From NCBI GenBank assembly GCA_964515175.1, contig CAZEUR010000014.1:1-27906 (forward strand): DNA of 27,906 bases, given 5' to 3'. The notes beneath the pieces are model-generated. The model saw only the letters and a program-made list of their open reading frames with translations, searched no databases and had not been told where the DNA came from. This document shows, in pieces, positions 14,497-22,667 of the stretch. The position numbers were made by a program, and so were the translations under genes. The stretch is from CAIWGV01 sp964515175 (GTDB lineage Bacteria; Pseudomonadota; Alphaproteobacteria; UBA7879; UBA5542). Position 1 is the stretch's first letter. Every line of letters starts with the position of its first letter.

Positions 14497-15363
14497 ATGA
14501 AATATTTTCAATTGATTTTTATGATTTTTTGTGTGAGCGCAGGGACCTATGATGGAAGAACTGCGTTAGACCCTTGTGAGGCTTTGAAGTGGCAATATAG
14601 ATCGGTGGTGGAGAGATCAAGAAATTTACGTTACAAGGATTTTGAGGAAAAAGTTGGCGGGGATCTTCAGAGATTTTTGACAGAAAGCAGTGACAGTCTT
14701 CAATTGAAAGATCCAGAAAAAAGCGTTGTGCAAAGGCTTGATGGCACAAGACGGAGATGGATAGATTTACAAGCAGTTTGTCCCAATGCAAGACATCAAG
14801 GAATTATTCTTGCAACAGCTATGGAGTTTTTAGAACAACCAGAGTTTCAAAGGGGATATTTTAGCGGTGGAGAAATTTTCTGGACGTTACAGGACTATTT
14901 GAGCAAACCGGAGGTTCCTAATATTTTTTGGGATATGGAAGGGAAGAGTATCATAGCTCTTTATTACCTAATGAGAAGACATCCGAGTGTAGACCGATAC
15001 AGTATTTCCAGAGAGGGCCTTCCTCAGGTTGAGGAAGACAGTCCTCCTCTCATAGGAACTTTTCAGGCTCCCTCTGATGACTTTGTAAAACGGCTTACGG
15101 AGGCTAGAATAGAAGATTTAGCTCAAGCGGTAAGGGCTCTAAAAATACCCCATGCTTCATTTGTACAGAAGTTTATGGAAGCAGGCAAAGGATCCTTGTA
15201 TCACGTAACGGCAAAGCTATCCCATTCTGAACCTGCTCTCAATAGCACTCGGAAAGAACCAAGAGGAGAGCCAGTTTTCACGCGAGATCCTTTGGTGCCT
15301 CAGACCTATCTTGTGGTGCCTCAGACCGATCTTGGGGATAAGGAGGCACATCTCGATTGTTAG
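14497..15363 (+). CDS. Secreted protein of unknown function
   Basis: 288 residues with a perfect ribosome binding site (AAAAAGGAGG, 7 bases before the ATG). The signal peptide is KYFQLIFMIFCVSAG, followed by ALDPCEALKWQ, with ALDP near the mature start as in the small protein at 7004. The mature part is helical and soluble, with Trp/Asp-rich segments (GGEIFWTLQDYLSKP). The C-terminal end has two imperfect seven-residue repeats (VPQTYLV, VPQTDLG) in a region where the gene overlaps the minus-strand gene 15278-15679 tail-to-tail. Family not recognised. Confidence 0.75.
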   Translation: MKYFQLIFMIFCVSAGTYDGRTALDPCEALKWQYRSVVERSRNLRYKDFEEKVGGDLQRFLTESSDSLQLKDPEKSVVQRLDGTRRRWIDLQAVCPNARHQGIILATAMEFLEQPEFQRGYFSGGEIFWTLQDYLSKPEVPNIFWDMEGKSIIALYYLMRRHPSVDRYSISREGLPQVEEDSPPLIGTFQAPSDDFVKRLTEARIEDLAQAVRALKIPHASFVQKFMEAGKGSLYHVTAKLSHSEPALNSTRKEPRGEPVFTRDPLVPQTYLVVPQTDLGDKEAHLDC

Positions 15364-15679
15364 AAATTTCAGCAGCACCTGTCTTTGTTTGCTCCTGCAA
15401 CCGTTCAAAAAGTTTCCGAAGAACTTTCTTCATGGCGACAATCTTTTTGTTTTGGGCCCCTCTCCTAAGGGATTTTGGGTGGCGCCTGTAAGGAGAATCG
15501 GTTCCAGAAGTGGAGCTAGAATCATCCAGATCTATGGCCTGAGGATTTATGACGCGAGATGGTGGTGGGAAAAAAGTTTCTGCAGGTTCCGTGAGGGTAG
15601 ACTGGTCATCAGCCGCCGCACAAAAAGAAACAGGGGATATGGACACAAAAAGAAGGAAAATTAATATTAAAATTTTCAC
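15278..15679 (-). CDS. Secreted Pro/Ser-rich protein of unknown function
   Basis: 133 residues when started at GTG 15679, which has AGGAG 7-8 bases upstream. A longer in-frame ATG at 15715 adds 12 residues and has no better site. The signal peptide (KILILIFLLFVSISPVSFCAAA) is clear. The mature part is polar and likely disordered (PPPSRVINPQAIDLDDSSSTS), with a basic segment (RRHPKSLRRGAQNKK). It ends in a duplicated QDRSEAP. Its last 86 bases are antisense to the end of the 14497 gene. Function not known. Confidence 0.6.
   Translation of the reverse strand: MKILILIFLLFVSISPVSFCAAADDQSTLTEPAETFFPPPSRVINPQAIDLDDSSSTSGTDSPYRRHPKSLRRGAQNKKIVAMKKVLRKLFERLQEQTKTGAAEISNNRDVPPYPQDRSEAPQDRSEAPKDLA
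15294..15333. repeat. 21-bp direct repeat in overlapping gene ends
   Basis: GGTGCCTCAGACC(T/G)ATCTT occurs at 15294-15312 and 15315-15333, period 21, one mismatch. It is coding on both strands, giving the VPQT repeat in the plus gene and the QDRSEAP repeat in the minus gene. The period keeps both frames open. Confidence 0.8.
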
Positions 15680-15773
15680 AATAGGCTCCTGGCTTGATAA
15701 CTTTAATGGAGCCAAAATACACAGAACTTATTGAATATTCTACCGTTTTTTTAATCTATTTAAGGAAAAAATC

Positions 15774-17303
15774 ATGACTTTCTATTTTGCGTGGGCAAAC
15801 GCGAGCGATACTTTTGATCCAAAAATTCACTCACGGGAAGATGAAGAGGTGGTGCATTTAGAGATTATTCATGAAGAAGGAGAATTTCCGGTGGCCTTCC
15901 TGCAGATTCAAAATCTGAAAAATAGTTCACAACCTCGACTTTTTATTTCTTGTAAAACGAATAATGGGATTGAGTTTTTGTTTGATGGGTGGCGGCGGAA
16001 TTTTCCCTTAGAGGCAAATGCGGAGGTGCAGATACTAGAGCTGACGGCAGAATCCCCGCAATCTGGAGAGGAATTAAAGAGAGCACAGCAATTTTTGAAG
16101 GAAGAGCCTTTCTGGGAACCTCTTTTGGTGCCAGATCATGCCCAGGAGGATTTGGATGAGATTTTGGACAGCCAACCCCTTTTACCGCATTGGTCAAGGC
16201 AGGGAGGAGAGGTTTGTTTTTCCCATATCACCAAGGGCCGGAAGTTTTGTGACGTGGGTCGGAATTTTTTTCAGGGAAGTCTTAAGGCAACGTTGAAGCC
16301 ACTTCCTTTTTCTTGGGTGAGTGTGGAGGCATCTGTGGAATGGATCCAGCAGTATGACGGTGTGACAGACCTAGGTTCTGTTTTGGCGCCTCAAGGGCTG
16401 TTGAGTACATTGACAGGAGAGGATTTAATAAAGAGATGGTGGCGCCCTGATACGCCTTTGAAAAACAGTGGATATACGATTCTGAAAAGCTCTTTGATTC
16501 CTGTGGAGGCTCCAGAGTCGGGGGCTTTGGGACTTTATCCCCGCACCAGCGTTCCCTTTAAGACGAAAAGAGGCATGAGTACGTTGCCTCGCTATTGGTT
16601 TAAGCCACAGCTGAGGGTGCAGTGGAATTACCGACAAAAGAGAGAGGAAATATTGTGCCTGACTGTGGGGAAGGGCCAGGAAGGCCCCGGCAAACAGTTG
16701 AAGGTAAAGTTACAAAATGTGAAAGGGCAGATGGAGGGGTGCTTGTCGAGTTTTTTTCTAACCTCTCGGGGACAGAAAGTGGCAAAAAACTTGGCTCTTC
16801 GAGCGCACACCTATTTGATGGCAAGTCATAGAGTTTTTGAAGTAACGGTACAAGTGCCTTTTGAACAAGGGATCTCTTTGAGTTGTGATTACGAGATAAA
16901 GATTGAAGATGGTGGGCTTCCGGGTAGGGCTGTTTTGGGGAAAGTTATTAAATATCGGCTGGTGGTGGATGGCACAACGGGACATAAATTTGGGGAGATA
17001 AAAATTGCCTGTCTTTTGGATAAAACGAGGCTGGACGTACCGATCCTCAAGGACTATGGAGGCCAGACTCCAACCCAGGGAATCCTTAGGCCAGACCTTA
17101 TGGGAGCCGGTGATTTGGTCATAAAGATGGAGGTGATCCATGGGGTTGATGAACAGAATTCGGTGCTTGTGGGTCAGTCTTTTGAGGGAATTTCACAGGC
17201 CTTTCGGCGGGTTCAAGATTATTTTACTCGGATTCGATTGGAGCTTAGAGATCTGAGGGCCATAGATGTCTTGACCCACGTGATTAAGGGAGAGGTGGAA
17301 TGA
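15774..17303 (+). CDS. Putative phage tail or baseplate protein
   Basis: 509 residues, no signal peptide. AAGGA lies about 8 bases before the ATG. The protein is beta-rich and alternates hydrophobic and aromatic segments (PLPFSWVSVEASVEWIQQYDG, RYWFKPQLRVQWNYRQKREE, VIKYRLVVDGTTGH). It overlaps the next gene by the four bases ATGA. Its size, position between the head block and holin, and the lack of a signal sequence suggest a virion structural protein of the tail tip or fibre. I cannot place it in a named family; the assignment rests on context. Confidence 0.6.
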   Translation: MTFYFAWANASDTFDPKIHSREDEEVVHLEIIHEEGEFPVAFLQIQNLKNSSQPRLFISCKTNNGIEFLFDGWRRNFPLEANAEVQILELTAESPQSGEELKRAQQFLKEEPFWEPLLVPDHAQEDLDEILDSQPLLPHWSRQGGEVCFSHITKGRKFCDVGRNFFQGSLKATLKPLPFSWVSVEASVEWIQQYDGVTDLGSVLAPQGLLSTLTGEDLIKRWWRPDTPLKNSGYTILKSSLIPVEAPESGALGLYPRTSVPFKTKRGMSTLPRYWFKPQLRVQWNYRQKREEILCLTVGKGQEGPGKQLKVKLQNVKGQMEGCLSSFFLTSRGQKVAKNLALRAHTYLMASHRVFEVTVQVPFEQGISLSCDYEIKIEDGGLPGRAVLGKVIKYRLVVDGTTGHKFGEIKIACLLDKTRLDVPILKDYGGQTPTQGILRPDLMGAGDLVIKMEVIHGVDEQNSVLVGQSFEGISQAFRRVQDYFTRIRLELRDLRAIDVLTHVIKGEVE

Positions 17304-18157
17304 ACCCATTTAATTTTCATGAAAAACCCTATGGACGAGGGTATGAGGCACCTAGCACAGAGAATCTTAATCAGCAAGCAGCTGTTTTGGATATGGAAGA
17401 TACACCAATTCCTGATGGGGATCTTGGGGCAACGTATTTCCCAGAGCGTATTACGCTGAGAACCAGGCTGGAGTTTATCCATTATGAAAATGAGGAAACC
17501 GTTGAGGCTTCTGTGAATGGGAGACTTTACCCCAAAACGTTTCTGTACAAGCTTGGGCATGTCAAAGGGGATGGAAGTGCGCATCTGAAGGTATGGTCTC
17601 AAATTCGATATGTGGATTTTATATATGAGGGTTGCGGCTTTTATTTGAATCTCCATGAGCAGATGATCCCTTTTTATGGAGGGTCGTGGGTTTCAAAAAA
17701 GATTCAATTGCCCCAGGAGACACGGGTTTTTCGAAAGCCTTTTGCGGTGAGAGAAACGGCCCTTAAGATGGTCAGTGTTTTTCATAGATCTCCTCATGGA
17801 GATTATAGGCAGGTGGAAGGATTTGGTCGGGATGTTTATCCAAGATACCCCTATGGTGGATATTGTGCGCCGAGAACGACTCTTGATCAGATGGAGCCTG
17901 TTTATTGCGGGGCAGAGGGACAAGGAGACACAACGGTTTTAGTTCTTGAAAAGGGGCCTTTGCGAGAGGGGGCTGTGTGTGGGCAATCTATGATGTTGTT
18001 GGAACAGATGACTGTGGGGGAGGCCATTGTGCGGGGATTTTTTGATTTTGACTTCTTTCACGAGGGACAGGGTCATACATATAAGTCTTGCCATTTTGAG
18101 CATCCAGGTGGGATTAGAGATTTGGTACATGTGCATTTTGAACGAGAAAGACAATAA
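17300..18157 (+). CDS. Putative phage structural protein, tail region
   Basis: 285 residues, translationally coupled to the preceding gene (ATGA overlap). The central part resembles a folded beta domain (ITLRTRLEFIHYENEETVEAS, GGSWVSKKIQLPQETRVF). The later part has Tyr/Pro/Gly/Cys-rich sequence (YPRYPYGGYCAPRTTLDQ), with Cys at the ends of short segments, and ends in an acidic/aromatic stretch followed by HVHFERERQ. No signal peptide. Likely virion-associated with its partner, but no family is recognised. Confidence 0.55.
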   Translation: MNPFNFHEKPYGRGYEAPSTENLNQQAAVLDMEDTPIPDGDLGATYFPERITLRTRLEFIHYENEETVEASVNGRLYPKTFLYKLGHVKGDGSAHLKVWSQIRYVDFIYEGCGFYLNLHEQMIPFYGGSWVSKKIQLPQETRVFRKPFAVRETALKMVSVFHRSPHGDYRQVEGFGRDVYPRYPYGGYCAPRTTLDQMEPVYCGAEGQGDTTVLVLEKGPLREGAVCGQSMMLLEQMTVGEAIVRGFFDFDFFHEGQGHTYKSCHFEHPGGIRDLVHVHFERERQ

Positions 18158-18207
18158 ACCCTTGTTTCGTTCGTACTATCTATTTTCTGGGAATGGTAGG
18201 AGGTTAT

Positions 18208-18660
18208 ATGCTAACACTTTTAGGGTCATTGCTTGGATTTTTGGGAAGTTTTGCGCCAGAAATACTCAAATTCTTTACGGCAAAAGCAGATCGGTCCCAT
18301 GAACTTCAAATTTTGGATCGACAGATGGAAATGATGAAATTACGTCATCACCACTGGACGGAAGAAATTAGAGGCATGGGAGAAATGGAGGTTGCTCGAC
18401 AGCTGTATGCTTACCCAAAGCGGTCTGGCATTAGGTGGGTTGATGCCTTGAGTGGAACTGTTCGACCCCTTGTTACTTATGCGTTCTTGATACTGTATTT
18501 AGGTGTGAAGATCGTACATTTATGGGAAATGGTCTGTGAGGGGCATATCCAAACCTGGGGAATCCTCTTGGCGCAAGGATGGCATGAGGAAGATCAGGCG
18601 CTTTTTGCAGCCGTCATCTCTTTTTGGTTCGGGCAAAGGTCTTTAATAAAGAGACCCTAG
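18208..18660 (+). CDS. Holin with three membrane segments, GTA type
   Basis: 150 residues. Start chosen at ATG 18208 because TAGGAGG lies just before it, inside the longer frame from 18193. The first membrane segment is LLGSLLGFLGSFAP; a charged middle follows (RQMEMMKLRHHHWTEE). The next two are VRPLVTYAFLILYLGV and LFAAVISFWFGQRSL. The motif RWVDALSGTVRPLVTY matches the GTA_holin_3TM family, described for release of gene transfer agents. It would permeabilise the inner membrane for endolysin. The stop shares CTAG (18657-18660) with the antisense gene. Confidence 0.88.
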   Translation: MLTLLGSLLGFLGSFAPEILKFFTAKADRSHELQILDRQMEMMKLRHHHWTEEIRGMGEMEVARQLYAYPKRSGIRWVDALSGTVRPLVTYAFLILYLGVKIVHLWEMVCEGHIQTWGILLAQGWHEEDQALFAAVISFWFGQRSLIKRP

Positions 18661-19361
18661 GCTGTGCTACTGGTATTGGTGCGATCTCTCATAAAATGGG
18701 CCCCAAATCTTTCTTGAAGAAGCGTTGTATACTCATAGAGATATGTGGCTAAGGCACAAACCCTTGCTTGTTGGTAACAAGACATATTGTGACAATTTCT
18801 TAAAATCTCCGTTAAGTTGAGTTCATATCCTAGGATTTTAGGGGCATGCGTCTTATAAAATTTAGGAAGTTTATCTTTTTGTGTTTTTAAGGCGGTATCA
18901 TAGAGATCCTTTATGTCTTTTTCCATCTTTTCTAAATTACTTAAGGACACTTGGGCCGTATCATAACAACGACGACAGAGGGAAAAGTCAGGGACAGAAA
19001 AGCGATCTTCAGGGTTGGGATTGATGTCACATTTACTCATTTCATTTTGAGTTTTTTGGCCAAATCGCAAGCCTCGACATACGTTTTGGCACCACACCTT
19101 TGCGTAAGAATTGGGGCACTCAAAGCGTCCTTCTTTATTTGCTGTTTGGATACATTGGTTTTCACAAAAATGTCGTCGACAGGCAATCCGGAATTCTTGG
19201 TTGCTATCAAAAGAGGCAGATCTTTCCCAGTCAGCATATCCCGCGCTTGTTTTGCAATGTTCTGGATTTGCAACGAAGCCTTCTGTTCCTGAGGCAGATG
19301 AGAAACAGGGGCTTAGAAAGTAGGTAATAAATAATAGACATAGGATGTGATGTTTTTTCAT
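18657..19361 (-). CDS. Cysteine-rich secreted protein, antisense inside the lysis cassette
   Basis: 234 residues from ATG 19361, with AAAAGGAGG about 6 bases upstream. A start at 19424 would add 21 unlikely residues. The signal peptide is KKHHILCLLFITYFLSP, followed by SSASG. The mature protein has about 15 Cys, many in close pairs (RRHFCENQCIQ, WCQNVCRGL, CRRCYDTA, NCHNMSCYQQ). This suggests a disulfide-bonded, helical exported protein. It lies between holin and endolysin, opposite in direction, and ends within the holin stop. Family not recognised. Confidence 0.75.
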   Translation of the reverse strand: MKKHHILCLLFITYFLSPCFSSASGTEGFVANPEHCKTSAGYADWERSASFDSNQEFRIACRRHFCENQCIQTANKEGRFECPNSYAKVWCQNVCRGLRFGQKTQNEMSKCDINPNPEDRFSVPDFSLCRRCYDTAQVSLSNLEKMEKDIKDLYDTALKTQKDKLPKFYKTHAPKILGYELNLTEILRNCHNMSCYQQARVCALATYLYEYTTLLQERFGAHFMRDRTNTSSTA

Positions 19362-19424
19362 AAAAGGCCTCCTTTTAAAGCTATACCAGTAAAAATATTC
19401 AGGTAAAACAAAAAGAAAAATCAA

Positions 19425-19856
19425 ATGGATAGCACGATAGAGTTTTTAAAACGATGGGAAGGGTGCCGATTGAAGGCCTATAGGTGCTTGGGAGGGGCCC
19501 TGACCATTGGGTATGGGCATAGGATTATGCCAGGAGAAAAAATTCTCCATGAAATATCAAAAGAGGAAGCGTCTATATTGCTTAAGGTAGATATTGAGCG
19601 AGCTTATTTTCATCTTAGGCGACTTGTGAAAGTGTCTTTACACCCGGGGCAAGAAGTTTCTCTGATCTCTTTTATCTTTAATGTGGGATCAGGGGCTTTT
19701 CAACGGTCCATACTTCGGAGTAAAGTAAATAGGGAAGAGCACGAAGAGGTGCCTTCCGAATTCTTAAAATGGATTTGGGCAGGGGGCTTCCGACACAAGG
19801 GATTGTTGCAGCGTCGAGTTGAGGAAGCGGCCCTTTATGCGCGAGGGAAAGTATGA
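19425..19856 (+). CDS. Endolysin, GH24 lysozyme (muramidase)
   Basis: 143 residues. The family catalytic triad spaced E-8-C-5-T is E12, C21 and T27 in KRWEGCRLKAYRC and LTIGYGH. The Cys variant is used by some phage muramidases in place of Asp. Later features are ISKEEASILLKVDIERA, SLISFIFNVGSGAF and FRHKGLLQRRVEEAALY. There is no signal peptide or anchor, so release would depend on the holin. The start at 19425 has only a weak ribosome binding site. The stop overlaps the next ATG by 4 bases (ATGA). Confidence 0.93.
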   Translation: MDSTIEFLKRWEGCRLKAYRCLGGALTIGYGHRIMPGEKILHEISKEEASILLKVDIERAYFHLRRLVKVSLHPGQEVSLISFIFNVGSGAFQRSILRSKVNREEHEEVPSEFLKWIWAGGFRHKGLLQRRVEEAALYARGKV

Positions 19857-20242
19857 AGAAAAAGATATGGTTGGGAGTATTGTGGGGGCTATCTTGTTGT
19901 GCCCAAGAACGTGAACCAGATTTTTTCAATGAACGGACTACTGTGGTGGGGGTTGAGGAAAATGTGGTGCTGCAGGGAAGTCCTGCTGTGGAAATGAATA
20001 CTCCTAAAACTTTTAACGAAAAAAAAGAAGAAAAAGGGATTTTAGTGGATGGAGAAAACTCGGTTTTTCCCCCACAGCCTATTGTTCAAGGGACCCCGCA
20101 GTACGGTCGTTCCGCATGGGGTGGGGGTAGTTCCCTTAACTTAGACGCCATTGGATGGAGTATTCCGGCAACCTTTATGAATGCGACCCTGCCTCAAAAA
20201 ATGATGGCAAGGTCATTCCCAGACCCTAGGGTATTTCCATAA
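19853..20242 (+). CDS. Small exported protein, possible spanin component
   Basis: 129 residues, translationally coupled to the endolysin by an ATGA overlap. The N-terminus (KKKIWLGVLWGLSCC) resembles a signal or lipoprotein leader with two Cys at 15-16, though it is a poor match to the lipobox consensus. The rest is polar, Pro-rich (PPQPIVQGTP) and Gly-rich (WGGGSS), without membrane segments. Endolysin followed by a small lipoprotein is the usual place for an outer-membrane spanin, so the role is inferred from position only. Confidence 0.6.
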   Translation: MKKKIWLGVLWGLSCCAQEREPDFFNERTTVVGVEENVVLQGSPAVEMNTPKTFNEKKEEKGILVDGENSVFPPQPIVQGTPQYGRSAWGGGSSLNLDAIGWSIPATFMNATLPQKMMARSFPDPRVFP

Positions 20243-20246
20243 AAAA

Positions 20247-20267
20247 GGGGGAACTTAAAGTTCCCCC
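20247..20267 (-). terminator. Terminator for the C1 peptidase gene
   Basis: GGGGGAAC (20247-20254) pairs with GTTCCCCC (20260-20267) around a 5-base loop. On the minus strand the hairpin is followed by T6 (20241-20246 on the plus strand). It lies 44 bases after the peptidase stop and just after the stop of the convergent gene, so it may also end plus-strand transcripts, though no T-run follows on that side. Confidence 0.75.
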
Positions 20268-20310
20268 TCTTGGCGTATCCCTTCCTCAAAAATAGGGGAG
20301 TGGCTCCTAT

Positions 20311-22650
20311 TTAAGCAAAAGGATCGGGCAGTTTTTGTGCTGGGGCAGAGGCTTTTACTCCCCCCGCTGCTCCTGTGGGTTTTGTTGCCGCAGGTGCAGA
20401 GGTCTTAATTGTAGGAGCTCCCGCTGGCACAACAGTCTTTTTAGCCACAGCTGCTGGAGCTGCCACAGGGTGTGGAGAAGGAGCCGCTGTTTTTGTAACA
20501 GTTGGAGCTGTTACGACTTTAGGCGCAGGGCTTGATGGTGCGGCTGCTTTAGAAGAAAGCGGAGCCCCTGCCGTAACCGATTGTGTTGCTGCAGACACTG
20601 GTTGTTTTACCGTTGGGGTCGTAACGAGAACAGGTTGTGCTGCTGGGGCTCCCGCTGCCGATTCTGCGTTTACATTGTCGCTGATATCTGCTTCGAGAAG
20701 TTTCAAGAGATCAGCTTTGTTGAATCCACTTTCTTTTATTCTTCTTTTGATTGAGGCGGCATCTTTTTCTTTTTTGTACCGTAAAGGTGTCGTGGCAGTA
20801 TCTGCTGATGCGGCACCTTGATTATCAGAAGGTGTTGCGGCTGTTGGATCAACGGTGGCTGCGACATCAGATTTTGCTGCATCTGCTGCTGTGTCGTCCT
20901 GAGTATCCGCTGTTGCATCGGCAGCATCATTGGCGACTGCTGCGCCATCCTGATCATCGGTTGGTATTGCATCTGCTGACGCAATAACTGTATCTGCTTG
21001 TGCTGCGGCATCCTGATCATCGGCTGGTATTGCATCTGCTGACGCAATAACTGTATCTGCTTGTGTTGCGCCATCCTGATCATCGGTTTCTGTTGCACCT
21101 ATTGAGGCAATTACGACACTAGAAGAAGCAGTGCTAGAGGTACTTTTAAGAGTTTTTAGTTCTGCTTGAATAGCTTTAAGCTCTTCAGCTCTTTCCTTCG
21201 CTCGTTGAGCCAAACGAGTTGCTTCCCATGCTTCTTCCTCTGCTGCTTGTAGAGCTTCGCTCACTTTTGTACGAATAGTCTTCGTGCGAGAGAAAGAAGA
21301 GGTAGTTGCAGAAGAACCTTCGGCAGAGGAAGAGTCAGAAGGGACAGCATTAGCTATGGGTGCTGCAGAAACTTCTATCTCTGAAGCGGCGGGACCACTT
21401 TTTAATCCCTCTAGAAAATTATGTAGAGTCAATTTTGAAGAATAGGAGGGGACTCTTTGTCCGTGACCTATTTTTCCAATCGCCCAAACGTCAAACAGCA
21501 GATAAGACAGTTCATAAGGGAACCAGCAGAATCCTGAGCCTTCAGGGCCAGAATACCCCCACTCTTCTGACCAATGGTTCTGAACAAGGAACGCGCCTTT
21601 ATTTCCATTATCAAATTTGACATTGTCATCAAAACCGAACATGGCCAGAGCATGCCCGCCAATTTTTCTTCCTTTTGGTTGGGAAACTTTTCCATCTCTG
21701 CCTACCCTCAAAAAATTTTCATAGATCTCCATCCCAAACACAACAGGTTTGTTTTCCATAAGAGCAGCTTTGATGTTGTCAGGGTCGCTCGGGTCGATAG
21801 AAGCAAGCTCTAAAGAACCAAGAAGCATGTTCTCCCGGGCTTGTTCATAAGCATCGGAGGAAGGGGGGCGGTTGAATGCAGCAGGATTGTAGGGCCATTT
21901 ACTTTCATCGGCAACACCTACGGTCTTTAAGGCCAATAATCCACTTGATAAGCTAGCTCCTACATCTTGATCTGTAGTGCCTTCTATATTTCTTTCTACG
22001 TAGTACATGAATAGAGCAGAAATTGCAGCTTTCTCAGCGTCTGTTTTGTTCGGGTCCAGAGCTTCGGCACATTGAACGGCTTTTTTGAGTGACCATCCTG
22101 TACAGGCGCCTAAATCTCCTTGATCTCCACACGATGGAATGCCGGCTAAAATGTGTCGGGCAACAAATTGGATGCTTTTTTCTCTCTGATGCTTTGTTAC
22201 ATGGGAGGTGCTAAATAAAGCTTTTAAAGTTGCGGGTTTAGGGGGAAGGCATCCTAATCGAACAGATTTTTCTTTTTGACCGTCTAGGGTATGTACCCAT
22301 GTGGTAAATTTTGTTGTAAGCAATTCTAAGACATTCTCCAATCCTTCCTCAACATCTTCAGCAACCCCTGTTAAGAGTGATAAGAAAGAGTTTTTAACTG
22401 AGGACCCAAGATGATCCCAGAATTCCTTTGCGATATCTGTCGCAGAACTCGCTTTTAAAGCAGAAGCTTTATGTACCGGTATTTGGAGTTCTTCAGGTTG
22501 TTTAGATAGGCTTGGCGTAAGAGGGCGATTCAGGGAAGATGGTAGTAGTTCATCCCCCGCGCTCGCAGCCCCATGGGATAGGGGAATAAGAGACACAGAA
22601 GAAAAGAAAACCAAAAAACCTAATTTTTTCTTGAAAGAAAGTGATGCCAT
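20311..22650 (-). CDS. Secreted papain-like (C1) cysteine peptidase with Ala-rich repetitive tail
   Basis: 779 residues. Start set at ATG 22650, which has GGAGGG upstream; an ATG at 22662 lacks a site. The signal peptide (KKKLGFLVFFSSVSLIPLSHGAA) is clear. Residues ~130-400 form a C1 peptidase domain: DQGDLGACTGWS contains Q177 and C183, KIGGHALAMFGFDD contains H333, and VQNHWSEEWGYSG contains N358. All catalytic positions are present. After about residue 460, a helical Lys/Glu/Ala segment (AEEEAWEATRLAQRAKERAE) leads to Ala/Asp-rich repeats with 21-residue periodicity and a long Ala/Pro linker-like tail. Secreted cysteine proteases in intracellular bacteria can act on host proteins; that role is inference. 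It converges with the lysis genes. Confidence 0.93.
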   Translation of the reverse strand: MASLSFKKKLGFLVFFSSVSLIPLSHGAASAGDELLPSSLNRPLTPSLSKQPEELQIPVHKASALKASSATDIAKEFWDHLGSSVKNSFLSLLTGVAEDVEEGLENVLELLTTKFTTWVHTLDGQKEKSVRLGCLPPKPATLKALFSTSHVTKHQREKSIQFVARHILAGIPSCGDQGDLGACTGWSLKKAVQCAEALDPNKTDAEKAAISALFMYYVERNIEGTTDQDVGASLSSGLLALKTVGVADESKWPYNPAAFNRPPSSDAYEQARENMLLGSLELASIDPSDPDNIKAALMENKPVVFGMEIYENFLRVGRDGKVSQPKGRKIGGHALAMFGFDDNVKFDNGNKGAFLVQNHWSEEWGYSGPEGSGFCWFPYELSYLLFDVWAIGKIGHGQRVPSYSSKLTLHNFLEGLKSGPAASEIEVSAAPIANAVPSDSSSAEGSSATTSSFSRTKTIRTKVSEALQAAEEEAWEATRLAQRAKERAEELKAIQAELKTLKSTSSTASSSVVIASIGATETDDQDGATQADTVIASADAIPADDQDAAAQADTVIASADAIPTDDQDGAAVANDAADATADTQDDTAADAAKSDVAATVDPTAATPSDNQGAASADTATTPLRYKKEKDAASIKRRIKESGFNKADLLKLLEADISDNVNAESAAGAPAAQPVLVTTPTVKQPVSAATQSVTAGAPLSSKAAAPSSPAPKVVTAPTVTKTAAPSPHPVAAPAAVAKKTVVPAGAPTIKTSAPAATKPTGAAGGVKASAPAQKLPDPFA
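20946..21086. repeat. 63-bp in-frame tandem repeat in the peptidase gene
   Basis: CATCCTGATCATCGG starts at 20946, 21009 and 21072, a period of exactly 63 bp (21 codons). Two near-identical full units and part of a third are present. The protein unit is DQDGATQADTVIASADAIPAD. Multiples of three mean copy-number change would keep the frame. Confidence 0.88.
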
Positions 22651-22667
22651 AAAGCCCTCCATATTTT

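Noticed and set aside
3584..20242. Complete functional prophage
   Set aside because: No integrase, repressor, replication gene, terminase ATPase, tape measure or attachment site is visible.
20375..20821. 148-codon plus-strand Ala/Gly/Val-rich frame
   Set aside because: It is the antisense shadow of the Ala-rich tail of the C1 peptidase gene, whose frame carries clear domain motifs.
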